Notes under the pieces: generated by a model
What the model was told of the DNA's origin: nothing
What the model saw: the letters and a program-made list of their open reading frames with translations, nothing else
Database searches by the model: none
Program-made: the position numbers and the translations under genes
NCBI RefSeq assembly: GCF_018603435.1
Contig: NZ_CP075682.1
Span: 620,001 to 684,000, forward strand
From: Chryseobacterium sp. ZHDP1
GTDB lineage: Bacteria > Bacteroidota > Bacteroidia > Flavobacteriales > Weeksellaceae
Reading direction: 5' to 3'
DNA: 64,000 bases
Part shown: positions 1-8,468 of the stretch, in pieces
Position numbering within the stretch: position 1 is the stretch's first letter
How the letters are laid out: the number at the start of each line of letters is the position of its first letter

Positions 1-119
1 GGTATCTGCAAAAATCTAGTTTTCAATTTTTTATATTCTTAAAATTAATGATATTTTAATAAAATTTTCCGAACTTTAAGCAGATTAATTTACTATTTTA
101 GCCACCCAATTTTTAAAGC

Positions 120-1985
120 ATGAAAAAATTTCTACTGCCTATTATTATGATTTCATCTTATTTTGCAGCTCAAGCTCCTGCAGGGTATTACGATGGAACG
201 ACAGGTTTGACGGGTTACGCCTTAAAGTCAAAGCTTCATGACATCATTTCGGCGAAAAATATAAACTGGAATTATGGTGATCTCACCAATTATTATAATC
301 AGACGGATTTAGATCGATATTACGACTACGGACCAAGCAATACGACCATTCTCCTTGATATTTATTCTGAAATTCCTACAGGACCGGATGCTTATGAATA
401 CACAACGGCGAATATCATCGGAAGTGCTTCCGCAGAAGGACAGGGCTGGAATAGAGAACACATGATGCCACAAAGTACATTTTACAGCAATTACCCGATG
501 TACTCAGATCTGTTTTATGTGGTTCCAACGGACGCAAGAATTAACCAGTTGAGAAGTAATTACCCTTATGGAATCGTAGGTTCTACTATTTATTATACTT
601 TTACCAATACTTCAAGAATAGGAAATTGTGCCATTCCGGGAATTACTTATACCGGAAGAGTATATGAGCCTATTAACGAGTTTAAAGGAGACGTTGCGAG
701 ATGTCTGCTTTATTTTGCAGTTAGGTATGAAGGGAAATTGGGCACTTTTAATTTCAACAATAATGCAAATCCTGCTTCGGATACCAATCCGCTTGACGGA
801 ACGGAGGAAAGAGCGTATGATCCCGCTTATATCGCCATGCTGCTTCAGTGGCATCAGCAAGATCCTGTTTCGCAAAGGGAAATCGACAGAAATAATGCGG
901 TGTATGCAATACAGAAAAACAGAAATCCTTTTATTGATAATCCTTCGTGGGTGAATACAATATGGGGACAGACTCCGGATGCTGTAGCACCACAAACTCC
1001 TACAAACGTAAGCGTTACGCAAAACAGTGCTTATTTTACAACTTTAAGCTGGACTCCCAGTACAAGTACGGACGTAATCGGATATAAAATCTACCAGAAC
1101 GGAACATTGGTAGGGACAACGAAAGGTTCAACATTCAGTGTAGATCATCTTACTCCTTCTACAGCGTATACTTTTACAGTGAAGGCTTACGACAACGGAT
1201 ACCTGCTTTCTCCGGACAGTAATACGGTTTCTGTTACAACTTTAGCATCGGATATTTATGCTAAAGATCTGATGGTAACGAAATATCTTGAAGGAACTTC
1301 GAATAATAAAGGTATTGAAATTACCAATAAGACGGGACATCCCGTAAACCTTAGTGACTACAGATTATCAATCCAGTTTTCCAGCGGAACAAATTATTAT
1401 TTTGCAGATCCTTATGAGCTGGAAGGAATTGTTCAGAATAACGAGACTTTTGTAGTATTGCATCCGGATGCCAATTTCTCCTGCTATACAATAAATCAGG
1501 CAAAGTTTGTAACGGCAGCTCCGCAGATGACGTATTCCGGAAGTCAGTATCTGGAACTGAGATATAAATCTTCAACCGTGGATGCAATAGGTGTTTCCGG
1601 TACAAACAATTTTTCGGTTTTAGGAAATATTTCTTTGTACAGAAAATCTAATATCAACCAGCCAACAACTTCCTTTAGTATTAGTGAATGGGATTCTTAC
1701 GCCAGCAATTATTGTCAGAATTTAGGAACACTGGCAACCGCAGAAGCTATTCTTGCCAGAAATAATGAATTTAAAATTTATCCAAATCCTGTTAATGACA
1801 ATGTTTTCGTTGATGGGAAAACAGAGAATGTAAAATCAGCACAGATTTTAGATCTTTCTGGAAAAATAATTTATTCCGAACAAAATCCTTTCAAAAACAA
1901 AAAGGGCATTTCTGTACAAAGTTTATCTACAGGTTCATATTTATTAAAAATTGATGATAAGATCTACCCGTTTATCAAAAAATAA
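120..1985 (+). CDS. Secreted endonuclease I with FnIII, lamin-tail-like and type IX sorting domains
   Basis: 621 aa. Signal peptide at residues 1-18. Residues about 20-285 are an endonuclease I (EndA-like, His-Me finger) domain, with the motif NREHMMPQSTF at 111-121; H114 is the likely general base. A fibronectin type III domain (about 290-375) and a lamin-tail-like beta domain (about 380-500) follow. The last 70 residues, starting FKIYPNPVNDNVFV, are a type A C-terminal sorting domain of the type IX (Por) secretion system. It is probably a cell-surface or released nuclease that degrades extracellular DNA or RNA. It is monocistronic; the next gene has its own promoter. The domain assignment is solid; the substrate is inferred from the family. 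Confidence 0.9.
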   Translation: MKKFLLPIIMISSYFAAQAPAGYYDGTTGLTGYALKSKLHDIISAKNINWNYGDLTNYYNQTDLDRYYDYGPSNTTILLDIYSEIPTGPDAYEYTTANIIGSASAEGQGWNREHMMPQSTFYSNYPMYSDLFYVVPTDARINQLRSNYPYGIVGSTIYYTFTNTSRIGNCAIPGITYTGRVYEPINEFKGDVARCLLYFAVRYEGKLGTFNFNNNANPASDTNPLDGTEERAYDPAYIAMLLQWHQQDPVSQREIDRNNAVYAIQKNRNPFIDNPSWVNTIWGQTPDAVAPQTPTNVSVTQNSAYFTTLSWTPSTSTDVIGYKIYQNGTLVGTTKGSTFSVDHLTPSTAYTFTVKAYDNGYLLSPDSNTVSVTTLASDIYAKDLMVTKYLEGTSNNKGIEITNKTGHPVNLSDYRLSIQFSSGTNYYFADPYELEGIVQNNETFVVLHPDANFSCYTINQAKFVTAAPQMTYSGSQYLELRYKSSTVDAIGVSGTNNFSVLGNISLYRKSNINQPTTSFSISEWDSYASNYCQNLGTLATAEAILARNNEFKIYPNPVNDNVFVDGKTENVKSAQILDLSGKIIYSEQNPFKNKKGISVQSLSTGSYLLKIDDKIYPFIKK

Positions 1986-2025
1986 GCTGTGATCTCCCGA
2001 AAAGGGGAAAGCAATATATAATCGA

Positions 2026-2107
2026 TATAAGCAGATTCACTAATAATCATTATCTATAAGTGTTTCTGCTTATATTTTTTATTTATAAGTAATAATGCTT
2101 ATATTTG
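2026..2107 (+). promoter_or_regulatory. satD promoter with three evenly spaced operators
   Basis: The -7 element TATATTTG is at 2100-2107, five bases before the ATG at 2112, so the transcript is leaderless or nearly so. TATAAG-N8-CTTATA occurs at 2055-2074 and 2084-2103, and a third copy with one mismatch (CTAATA) at 2026-2045. Starts are exactly 29 bp apart and the last site covers the -7 element. The pattern suggests a dimeric repressor, perhaps the HTH-bearing SatD-like product itself (inference). Confidence 0.7.
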
Positions 2108-2111
2108 CAGA

Positions 2112-2717
2112 ATGATAGCGGTCATTACCGGAGATATTATAAATTCACAGCACGCGGAAACAGAGGTTTGGATTACCAAGCTTAAAAATCTTCTCGAAAA
2201 GTGGGGAAGTACTCCTCATACATGGGAAATCTACAGAGGCGACGAATTTCAGTTCAAATGTAAGATAGATGAGGTATTCTGGCGTTTTCTTGCCATTAAA
2301 TCTCTTATAAAAAGTCAGGAAAATTTAGACGTAAGAATTGCCATCGGTATTGGAGAAGAGAATTTTTCTTCTGAAAAAATCACCGAATCCAACGGAACTG
2401 CTTATGTGCATTCCGGAAGACTGCTGAATGATCTTAAAAATGACGGACATACCGTTTCCATCAAAACATCCAACGATTCTGTAGACCGGGATCTGAATAT
2501 TCTGCTGAAATGGTCTTCCAAAGATTTTGATTCCTGGACGGTTGCCAATGCAGAAATTATTCATGAGATGATTATGAATAAAGACATTACGCAGGAAGAT
2601 CTTGCGAAAAAGTTTGCCATTTCACAGTCTTCCGTAAGCCAGAGACTGAAGCGCGCAAACTATGAACTGATCGTAGAAACCAATCAATATTTCAGAAAAA
2701 AAATATCCGAACTGTAA
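2112..2717 (+). CDS. SatD family protein with C-terminal helix-turn-helix
   Basis: 201 aa. The N-terminal part has the SatD family signatures: ITGDIINSQ (residues 5-13), RGDEFQ (43-48) and RIAIGIGE. The GDEFQ element recalls the nucleotide-cyclase fold, but no activity is established. Residues about 155-190 (ITQEDLAKKFAISQSSVSQRL) form a clear helix-turn-helix, so the protein probably binds DNA. It is followed after 2 nt by the DUF3307 gene, so the two are one operon. The ATG sits directly behind the -7 element, and three palindromic sites lie upstream, so autoregulation is plausible. The ligand or signal is unknown. Confidence 0.8.
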   Translation: MIAVITGDIINSQHAETEVWITKLKNLLEKWGSTPHTWEIYRGDEFQFKCKIDEVFWRFLAIKSLIKSQENLDVRIAIGIGEENFSSEKITESNGTAYVHSGRLLNDLKNDGHTVSIKTSNDSVDRDLNILLKWSSKDFDSWTVANAEIIHEMIMNKDITQEDLAKKFAISQSSVSQRLKRANYELIVETNQYFRKKISEL

Positions 2718-2719
2718 GC

Positions 2720-3415
2720 ATGGTTTTTATTCAGCTCATATTGGCGCATTTATTTGGAGACTTTATTCTTCAGCCAAATTCATGGGTTGCAGAGAAGGAA
2801 AGCAAAAAGCTGAAAAGCAGATATTTGTACTTTCACGTTCTCATTCACACCATTCTGAGTTTTATTTTCCTCTGGAACACCGAATTGTGGTGGATCGCCG
2901 TTCTGATCGGAGTTTCACATTTTATTATTGACGCTGCGAAGCTTAGTTTTCAGACAGCAAAATCTAAAAAGTCATGGTTTTTTATCGATCAGGCTTTACA
3001 TATTGCCGTGATTGCGGGAGTTTCCTTTTACTTCAATGAATTTAATTTTGAATTTTTAAAAGATAAGGAAATTCTAAAAATTCTTATGGCAGCTTTATTT
3101 TTAACAACACCCGCTTCCATTTTTATCAAGATTTTATTGTCTTCGTGGACTCCGGTTCCCGAAACTCAGAACAATATACAAACCGAATCTTTATCAAGTG
3201 CCGGAAAATATATCGGGATTTTAGAACGTTTATTGGTCTTCACCTTTATTGTGGTGAACCATTGGGAAGGCGTAGGTTTTATGGTCGCTGCAAAATCTGT
3301 CTTCAGGTTCAGTGATCTTGCTCAGGCAAAGCAGAGAAAGTTAACCGAATATGTTCTGATAGGAACCCTTTTAAGCTTTGGAATGGCGGTTTTAACAGGA
3401 ATTTTAATTAAGTAA
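2720..3415 (+). CDS. DUF3307 family integral membrane protein
   Basis: 231 aa, several transmembrane helices. Family signatures are visible: HLFGDFILQP (residues 10-19), a HVLIHT stretch, GVSHFIIDAAK (about 64-74) and GKYIGILERLL (about 160-170). It starts 2 nt after the satD-like gene and must be cotranscribed with it. SatD-like and DUF3307 genes next to each other suggest a cytosolic sensor or regulator paired with a membrane partner; the biochemical role is unknown. Confidence 0.8.
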   Translation: MVFIQLILAHLFGDFILQPNSWVAEKESKKLKSRYLYFHVLIHTILSFIFLWNTELWWIAVLIGVSHFIIDAAKLSFQTAKSKKSWFFIDQALHIAVIAGVSFYFNEFNFEFLKDKEILKILMAALFLTTPASIFIKILLSSWTPVPETQNNIQTESLSSAGKYIGILERLLVFTFIVVNHWEGVGFMVAAKSVFRFSDLAQAKQRKLTEYVLIGTLLSFGMAVLTGILIK

Positions 3416-3447
3416 TATATCAATCTAATAAAAAGTAATTTTAGAAA

Positions 3448-4167
3448 ATGGAAAAGAAAGAAATGTTGTACGAAGGGAAGGCAAAACAGGTTTTTGCAAC
3501 CGACAATCCTAATGAAGTAGTGGTACGTTTCAAAGACGATGCTACTGCATTTAACGCTCAGAAAAGAGGATCTGTAGATCTTAAAGGAGAAATGAACAAC
3601 GCGATCACGACTCTTATTTTTGAATATCTGAATGCAAAAGGGATTAAGACTCATTTCATTAAACAACTGAACGAAAGAGAGCAGTTGGTAAAAAAAGTAT
3701 CCATCATTCCTTTGGAAATGGTGGTAAGAAACTATTCGGCTGGAAGCATGGCGCAGAGACTGGGAGTGGAAGAAGGAATTAAATCTCCGGTTACCATCTT
3801 CGATATCTGCTACAAAAAAGACGAATTGGGGGATCCGCTAATCAACGATCACCATGCAGTATTCTTAGGAGCTGCAACGTATGAAGAGCTTGATGAAATG
3901 TATGAATTAACGTCAGACATCAACGAAATCTTAATCGATCTTTTCGACAAAATGAACATCATCTTAGTAGATTTCAAAATTGAATTAGGAAAAACGGCAG
4001 ACGGTGAAATTATCCTTGCAGACGAAATTTCTCCGGATACGTGCAGACTTTGGGACAAAGATACGATGAAGAAACTGGATAAGGACAGATTCAGAAGAGA
4101 TCTTGGTGAAGTTACCGAAGCTTACGTTGAGATCTATAACAGACTGAAAACGGTACTTGCTAAATAA
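3448..4167 (+). CDS. purC: Phosphoribosylaminoimidazole-succinocarboxamide synthase
   Basis: 239 aa, usual length. It ligates aspartate to CAIR with ATP to make SAICAR in de novo purine synthesis. Signatures: [10 protein letters not shown] near the N-terminus (residues 7-16), [27 protein letters not shown], and [14 protein letters not shown] near the C-terminus. It is followed at 119 bp by purF on the same strand; together they cover two steps of the same pathway. A weak promoter-like TAATTTTA precedes the ATG. Confidence 0.97.
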   Translation: MEKKEMLYEGKAKQVFATDNPNEVVVRFKDDATAFNAQKRGSVDLKGEMNNAITTLIFEYLNAKGIKTHFIKQLNEREQLVKKVSIIPLEMVVRNYSAGSMAQRLGVEEGIKSPVTIFDICYKKDELGDPLINDHHAVFLGAATYEELDEMYELTSDINEILIDLFDKMNIILVDFKIELGKTADGEIILADEISPDTCRLWDKDTMKKLDKDRFRRDLGEVTEAYVEIYNRLKTVLAK

Positions 4168-4169
4168 TT

Positions 4170-4262
4170 ATCAGGCATAAGCTAGAAGTTGGATGCCGGA
4201 AGTTTATCTGAATATGTAAAAGTTTTGTAACAAACTTCAGATTTCGAGCTCCCGGCTTCCAC
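4170..4262 (+). repeat. Imperfect inverted repeat in the purC-purF spacer
   Basis: TGGATGCCGGAAG near 4191 pairs imperfectly with CCCGGCTTCCA near 4251, with further matching stretches (ATCTGAA / TTCAGAT) inside. The RNA between the two pur genes could fold into a long hairpin. There is no T-run after it, so it is not an obvious terminator; it may be an intergenic repeat. Confidence 0.45.
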
Positions 4263-4286
4263 CATCAAAATTTAGAAAAAATAAAA

Positions 4287-5786
4287 ATGAAAAGTTTAGA
4301 CATTCATAAAAGTGAATATTTAAAACAATTTGAAACCCAGACCTACGGAAGAAATCTTTTCAGAACGCAGGAAGAAGAAAGATTAGATGCTCCGAACGAG
4401 GAGTGCGGAATCTTCGGAATGTATTCTGATAATGATCTGGATACGTTTTCTCTTTCACAGTTCGGTCTTTTTGCCTTACAGCATAGAGGTCAGGAAGCTT
4501 GTGGTATTTCTGTTCTTAAAGACGGAAAAATCACCAATATGAAAGATGAAGGTCTCGTTTTGGATGTTTATAAAGAGATCAACGATCCTGAAACTTTTAT
4601 GGGAAATTCTGCTATCGGACACACCCGTTACACGACGGCAGGAGACAAAAAGAAATATAATTTTCAGCCGTTTTTCGCGAAAAACGAATACGACCAGATT
4701 ATCCTTTCGATTGCACACAACGGTAATTTAACCAACGCAAAAGAACTGAAAACGCAGCTCGAAGCTGAAGGGGTGGTATTCAGAGCAACGTCCGATTCTG
4801 AGGTGATTTTAAGATTAATTCAGAAGAATCTTGATTTAGGACTTCGCGGAGCTATCAAGGCAACCATGGAGAAAATTGAAGGGGCTTATTCTGTTGTAGG
4901 AATGACGAGAAATAAATTTTTCGCGTTCAGAGATTTCAACGGAATCCGTCCTTTGGTTTTGGGAGCGATTAATGAAAATTCTTACGTGGTAGCTTCAGAA
5001 TCTGTGGCTTTAGATGCAGTAGGAGCACAGTATGTGCGTGATATTTTACCGGGAGAAATCATTTATACCAATGAAAACGAACCCGGAAAACTTCATTCTT
5101 ACATGGTGGATGAAGAAAAAGGAAAGCAGAGAATCTGTTCTTTTGAATATATTTATTTTGCAAGACCCGATTCTACTTTAGAAAATATTAATGTGTACGA
5201 AATCAGGGAAAAATCTGGAGAAAAAATCTGGCATCAGGCTCCGGTGGAAGCAGATGTTGTGATTGGAGTTCCGGATTCCGGAGTTCCGGCTGCCATTGGT
5301 TTTTCCAAGGCTTCGGGAATTCCTTTCCGTCCGGTTTTAATTAAAAACAGATACATCGGAAGAAGTTTCATTGTACCAACTCAGGAAATGAGAGAAAGAG
5401 TAGTGAACCTGAAACTGAATCCGATTATTTCCGAGATTAAAGATAAAAGAGTCGTGATTATTGATGATTCCATTGTACGTGGAACCACTTCAAAAAGACT
5501 CGTTAAGATTCTTAAAGATGCAGGTGTGAAGGAAATTCACTTCAGAAGTGTTTCTCCGCCGATTATCGCTCCTTGTTATCTGGGAATCGATACGCCGTCG
5601 AAAGACGATCTGATTTCTGCCAATATGTCTACGGAAGAACTTAGAGATTACTTGGGAGTAGATTCTCTTGAATTCTTAAGCGTTGAAAATCTGAAAGAAA
5701 TTTTAGGCTCTGCCAATCACTGTTTCGGATGTTTCACCGAAGAATATCCTGTAGGAAAAGGAGAGGAAGTAGAATTATTCAATTAA
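4287..5786 (+). CDS. purF: Amidophosphoribosyltransferase
   Basis: 499 aa. First committed step of purine synthesis: PRPP plus glutamine gives phosphoribosylamine. The N-terminal glutaminase nucleophile is C40 (EECGIFGMYS), so a propeptide of 39 residues would have to be removed, longer than the 11 residues of Bacillus PurF. The PRPP motif is VVIIDDSIVRGTT. Cysteines in RICSFEYIYFARPDS, APCYLGID and HCFGCFTEEYP match the Bacillus-type [4Fe-4S] ligands. It lies downstream of purC and ends at a shared bidirectional terminator. Confidence 0.97.
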   Translation: MKSLDIHKSEYLKQFETQTYGRNLFRTQEEERLDAPNEECGIFGMYSDNDLDTFSLSQFGLFALQHRGQEACGISVLKDGKITNMKDEGLVLDVYKEINDPETFMGNSAIGHTRYTTAGDKKKYNFQPFFAKNEYDQIILSIAHNGNLTNAKELKTQLEAEGVVFRATSDSEVILRLIQKNLDLGLRGAIKATMEKIEGAYSVVGMTRNKFFAFRDFNGIRPLVLGAINENSYVVASESVALDAVGAQYVRDILPGEIIYTNENEPGKLHSYMVDEEKGKQRICSFEYIYFARPDSTLENINVYEIREKSGEKIWHQAPVEADVVIGVPDSGVPAAIGFSKASGIPFRPVLIKNRYIGRSFIVPTQEMRERVVNLKLNPIISEIKDKRVVIIDDSIVRGTTSKRLVKILKDAGVKEIHFRSVSPPIIAPCYLGIDTPSKDDLISANMSTEELRDYLGVDSLEFLSVENLKEILGSANHCFGCFTEEYPVGKGEEVELFN

Positions 5787-5805
5787 AATATTTCCATCAA
5801 AAAGA

Positions 5806-5842
5806 AAATGTCAGGCTTAAAAATTTAAGTCTGACATTTTTT
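5806..5842. terminator. Bidirectional terminator between purF and the OMP cluster
   Basis: Near-perfect stem AATGTCAGGCTTAAA / TTTAAGTCTGACATT with an A-run before and a T-run after, so it can serve purF (+) and the convergent barrel gene (-). Confidence 0.85.
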
Positions 5843-5859
5843 ATTGTATCCGAAATGGA

Positions 5860-6438
5860 TTAGAATTTATACGCTACACCAACTTGGAAAACGCCGTTTC
5901 TTACTGCGTCACCTGTATTGTTTTCTGCGATATCTGTAAGTCCTGCAACATATCTTGCCGTAATTCCGAATTTCTGCTCAAAATAATATCCTGCTCCAAG
6001 ACCTAAACCAAGATCAAAACCTTTGAAAGCCTGATCTACATCTACAGAACCTCCGTCTCCTTTTAATTTCTGACTGATTGCAAAACTGAACTGTGGACCA
6101 GCTTCTACATATAAATCAGGAAGAACATTATACTGTACCATTACCGGAACTGAAATATAATCCAGATTAAGCTTTACAGAAGAATAAGTTTTATCTTTAG
6201 CACCCATTCCGTTATACAAAACTTCCGGCTGTACGCTGAAAGAACTTGCTACAGGAATGTTTGCAAAGAAACCTCCGTAGAATCCTGCTTTTGCTTTAGA
6301 ATCGTTGTCGTTAATAGAAGATACGTTAAGTCCCGCTTTTACTCCGAATTTTACCGGTGAAGCTGAAGCTGCTGCTTTTTCCTGTGCGAATGATAATGTA
6401 CCTGCTGTAATCGCAAGTCCTAGAAAAATCTTTTTCAT
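5860..6438 (-). CDS. Outer-membrane beta-barrel (porin family) protein, paralogue 1
   Basis: 192 aa. Signal peptide ending SFAQ, then PVKFGVKAGLNVSSI, alternating beta-strands with the family motif QPEVLYNGMGAK, VEAGPQFSFAIS, LGLGLGAGYYF, and a terminal aromatic residue (VGVAYKF) as expected for BAM-assembled barrels. It belongs to the outer-membrane beta-barrel family common in Bacteroidota. It is the shortest of three tandem paralogues; unlike the other two it lacks the long loop after the VEAGP strand. Specific function unknown. Confidence 0.85.
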   Translation of the reverse strand: MKKIFLGLAITAGTLSFAQEKAAASASPVKFGVKAGLNVSSINDNDSKAKAGFYGGFFANIPVASSFSVQPEVLYNGMGAKDKTYSSVKLNLDYISVPVMVQYNVLPDLYVEAGPQFSFAISQKLKGDGGSVDVDQAFKGFDLGLGLGAGYYFEQKFGITARYVAGLTDIAENNTGDAVRNGVFQVGVAYKF

Positions 6439-6478
6439 AGTCTATTAATTTTTATGAATGTTTATTATTAAAGTGCTG

Positions 6479-6486
6479 CAAATTTA
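6479..6486 (-). promoter_or_regulatory. -7 element for barrel paralogue 1
   Basis: TAAATTTG on the minus strand, 40 bases before the ATG at 6438. This matches the Bacteroidota consensus TAnnTTTG. The T-run of the preceding gene's terminator occupies the expected -33 region. Confidence 0.55.
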
Positions 6487-6497
6487 ATAAAAAGAAA

Positions 6498-6529
6498 AAG
6501 ATCAGACCTCATGATGAAACCTGATCTTT
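6498..6529 (-). terminator. Terminator of barrel paralogue 2
   Basis: Stem AAAGATCAG / CTGATCTTT around a loop, followed on the minus strand by a T-rich run. It separates paralogues 1 and 2 into different transcripts. Confidence 0.75.
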
Positions 6530-6557
6530 GTTATGAAATCAAAAATTGTTTTTTTAT

Positions 6558-7274
6558 TTAAAACTTATAGTTCAGACCTAACTGAAATACTCTGTTTGTG
6601 TTTACGTTTTTCTGAGCATCGGTTACTGCATCAGAATTATTGTAAATATGGGTAAGACTGTTTACATATCTAGCATTAATTCCTAGATTACGGGTAAAAT
6701 AATATCCCAGACCGACTCCAAAGCCCAGATTGAACTTTTTAATATCATCTTTATTAATGCTTTCCGAAGCCGATAAAGTCTGTGTGGTGGTAGTTCCGGA
6801 AGTTGTTGTGGAAATGGTCTGCTCACCTTTATTTTTACCATCTACAAAATAACTTACTTCCGGACCTGCTTCTACATAGAAATTGTCGGTAGGTTTCATC
6901 TGAAGCATTACCGGTACGGAAATGTAGTTCAGTGTAGTGCTATAATCCTGCTTGGTTCTTACGGTTGTAGCTCCTGTGGTAACTTCCGTATCGGAAAGTA
7001 CACTTTTTGCACCCATTTGGTTGTATAAAACTTCCGGCTGCAATGCAAACTTTTCAGATAATGGTACATTTACGAAAACACCTGCATTAAATCCTATTTT
7101 CTGGTTTTTGGCAGCAAGCTTCTGTTCGCTGAATTGGGAAGCGGTTGCCGCTCCTTTAATACCAAATCTTACAGGCTCCTTCATTTTCATCGGTGGGACA
7201 GCTGTTGTTTTTACTTCCTGTGCAAACACAAATGCTCCTCCCGTTACTGCCATTGCTAGAAATAACTTTTTCAT
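6558..7274 (-). CDS. Outer-membrane beta-barrel (porin family) protein, paralogue 2
   Basis: 238 aa. Signal peptide (cleavage near VFAQ), PVRFGIKGAATASQF, LQPEVLYNQMGAK, LNYISVPVMLQMK, YVEAGPEVSYFVDGKNKG, a Ser/Thr-rich loop, LGFGVGLGYYF, and C-terminal LGLNYKF. About 35-45% like its neighbours by eye. It has its own terminator and, at 7341-7355, a sigma-54-like promoter sequence shared with paralogue 3. The exported barrel assignment is secure; the substrate is unknown. Confidence 0.85.
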   Translation of the reverse strand: MKKLFLAMAVTGGAFVFAQEVKTTAVPPMKMKEPVRFGIKGAATASQFSEQKLAAKNQKIGFNAGVFVNVPLSEKFALQPEVLYNQMGAKSVLSDTEVTTGATTVRTKQDYSTTLNYISVPVMLQMKPTDNFYVEAGPEVSYFVDGKNKGEQTISTTTSGTTTTQTLSASESINKDDIKKFNLGFGVGLGYYFTRNLGINARYVNSLTHIYNNSDAVTDAQKNVNTNRVFQLGLNYKF

Positions 7275-7340
7275 AATTTTACATTTAAATTTTACTACTT
7301 TTTTGTTTCCTTAAATTTTCATTCAGGTAACAGTTATTTT

Positions 7341-7355
7341 ACAAAATGCTTGCCA
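7341..7355 (-). promoter_or_regulatory. Sigma-54-like promoter of paralogue 2
   Basis: The minus strand reads TGGCAAG-CATT-TTGT, with the -24 GG and the four-base spacing of sigma-54 promoters, but GT in place of the -12 GC. It is 67 bases before the ATG. No TAnnTTTG element is seen nearby. Confidence 0.4.
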
Positions 7356-7441
7356 AATAAAGGATTTCCGGATTTTTAAAAGTTAATAATTCACAAATTT
7401 TTGAGTGAATTATTATGCATTGGATAATGCTATTCAAATCA

Positions 7442-7476
7442 AAAAGGTCAGGCTTCATGATGAAACCTGACCTTTT
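7442..7476 (-). terminator. Terminator of barrel paralogue 3
   Basis: Perfect 11-bp stem AAAAGGTCAGG / CCTGACCTTTT with a loop containing CATGATGAAA, the same loop sequence as in the terminator of paralogue 2, which suggests gene and terminator were duplicated together. Confidence 0.8.
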
Positions 7477-7515
7477 ATGTATTGAAATCAAAATTGTTTT
7501 TACTGAATCAGCTTC

Positions 7516-8199
7516 TTAGAATTTGTAAGCTAAACCAACCTGGAATGTATTGTTTCTTGTAGCATCAGAACCATTTGGTCTGTTTTTTGCAACGTCTGTT
7601 ACACCCGCAACATATCTTGCAGTAATACCAAGGTTATCTGTGAAATAATATCCTGCTCCTAAACCGATACCGAAGTTAAATGTGTTTAGGTTATCTTTAT
7701 TGATATCATCTGTATAGCTTGCTGAAGAAGTCGTTGTTCCTGAACCGTTAGTTACAGTAGTAGTTCTGTCTCCTTTATTCTTTGCGCTTACCAGAAATCC
7801 GAATTCAGGACCTGCTTCTACGTAAAAGTTGGGAACGAAGTTATACTGGAACATTACCGGTACAGCGATGTAATCTAAGTGAGTTGAATAAGACTCAACA
7901 TTTCTTGTTGTTGTACCTAATGCTGTAAATTCATCTGTATTTTTAACTTTAGCTCCGTACTGAGAGTATAAAACCTCCGGCTGAACACTGAATGAACTTG
8001 CTAAAGGAATGTTTGCAAATACACCTGCGTTGAATCCTATTTTAGATTTTTGATCTTCAAGACTTGCATCTTTAGAAAGAGAAGCTACGTTCATCCCACC
8101 TTTGATACCAAATCTTACCGGGCTTGAAGATGAACCCGTCGTCTGAGCGAATGCTAATGAACCAGCTGTAAGTGCTACTCCTAAAATTAACTTTTTCAT
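7516..8199 (-). CDS. Outer-membrane beta-barrel (porin family) protein, paralogue 3
   Basis: 227 aa. Signal peptide MKKLILGVALTAGSLAFAQ, PVRFGIKGGMNVASL, VQPEVLYSQYGAK, LDYIAVPVMFQYNF, YVEAGPEFGFLVSAKNKGDR, a Ser/Thr loop, GIGLGAGYYF, and terminal VGLAYKF. It is the most upstream gene of the three-copy array in transcription order. A sigma-54-like site lies at 8281-8295. Function beyond an outer-membrane barrel is not known. Confidence 0.85.
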   Translation of the reverse strand: MKKLILGVALTAGSLAFAQTTGSSSSPVRFGIKGGMNVASLSKDASLEDQKSKIGFNAGVFANIPLASSFSVQPEVLYSQYGAKVKNTDEFTALGTTTRNVESYSTHLDYIAVPVMFQYNFVPNFYVEAGPEFGFLVSAKNKGDRTTTVTNGSGTTTSSASYTDDINKDNLNTFNFGIGLGAGYYFTDNLGITARYVAGVTDVAKNRPNGSDATRNNTFQVGLAYKF

Positions 8200-8280
8200 A
8201 ACTTTAATTTTTTAATTTTTACTATTTTCTAATTTTAAATTTTACTACTGTCAATTTTTTCGTTTGACGGAGAGTATCTT

Positions 8281-8295
8281 TCAAATTGCTTGCCA
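8281..8295 (-). promoter_or_regulatory. Sigma-54-like promoter of paralogue 3
   Basis: The minus strand reads TGGCAAG-CAAT-TTGA, nearly identical to the site upstream of paralogue 2 and with the same spacing. The -12 position is GA rather than GC, so the assignment is tentative. Confidence 0.4.
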
Positions 8296-8323
8296 AAAAA
8301 CAGATTATGATAAATATCATAGA

Positions 8324-8353
8324 AAAATCCGCCTGTAAAAACAAACGGATTTT
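8324..8353 (-). terminator. Terminator of aroB
   Basis: Stem AAAATCCG / CGGATTTT followed by T-rich sequence on the minus strand, 115 bases after the aroB stop. Confidence 0.65.
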
Positions 8354-8468
8354 ATTTAATATTTTGATTTTCAGAAATTTAATTTTTCAATTAAACATTT
8401 GTTTAGAAATAATCTAAATTCAAAACAGATCTGAAAATATATTCGATTTTTAAGTGAATTTTTAGAAA

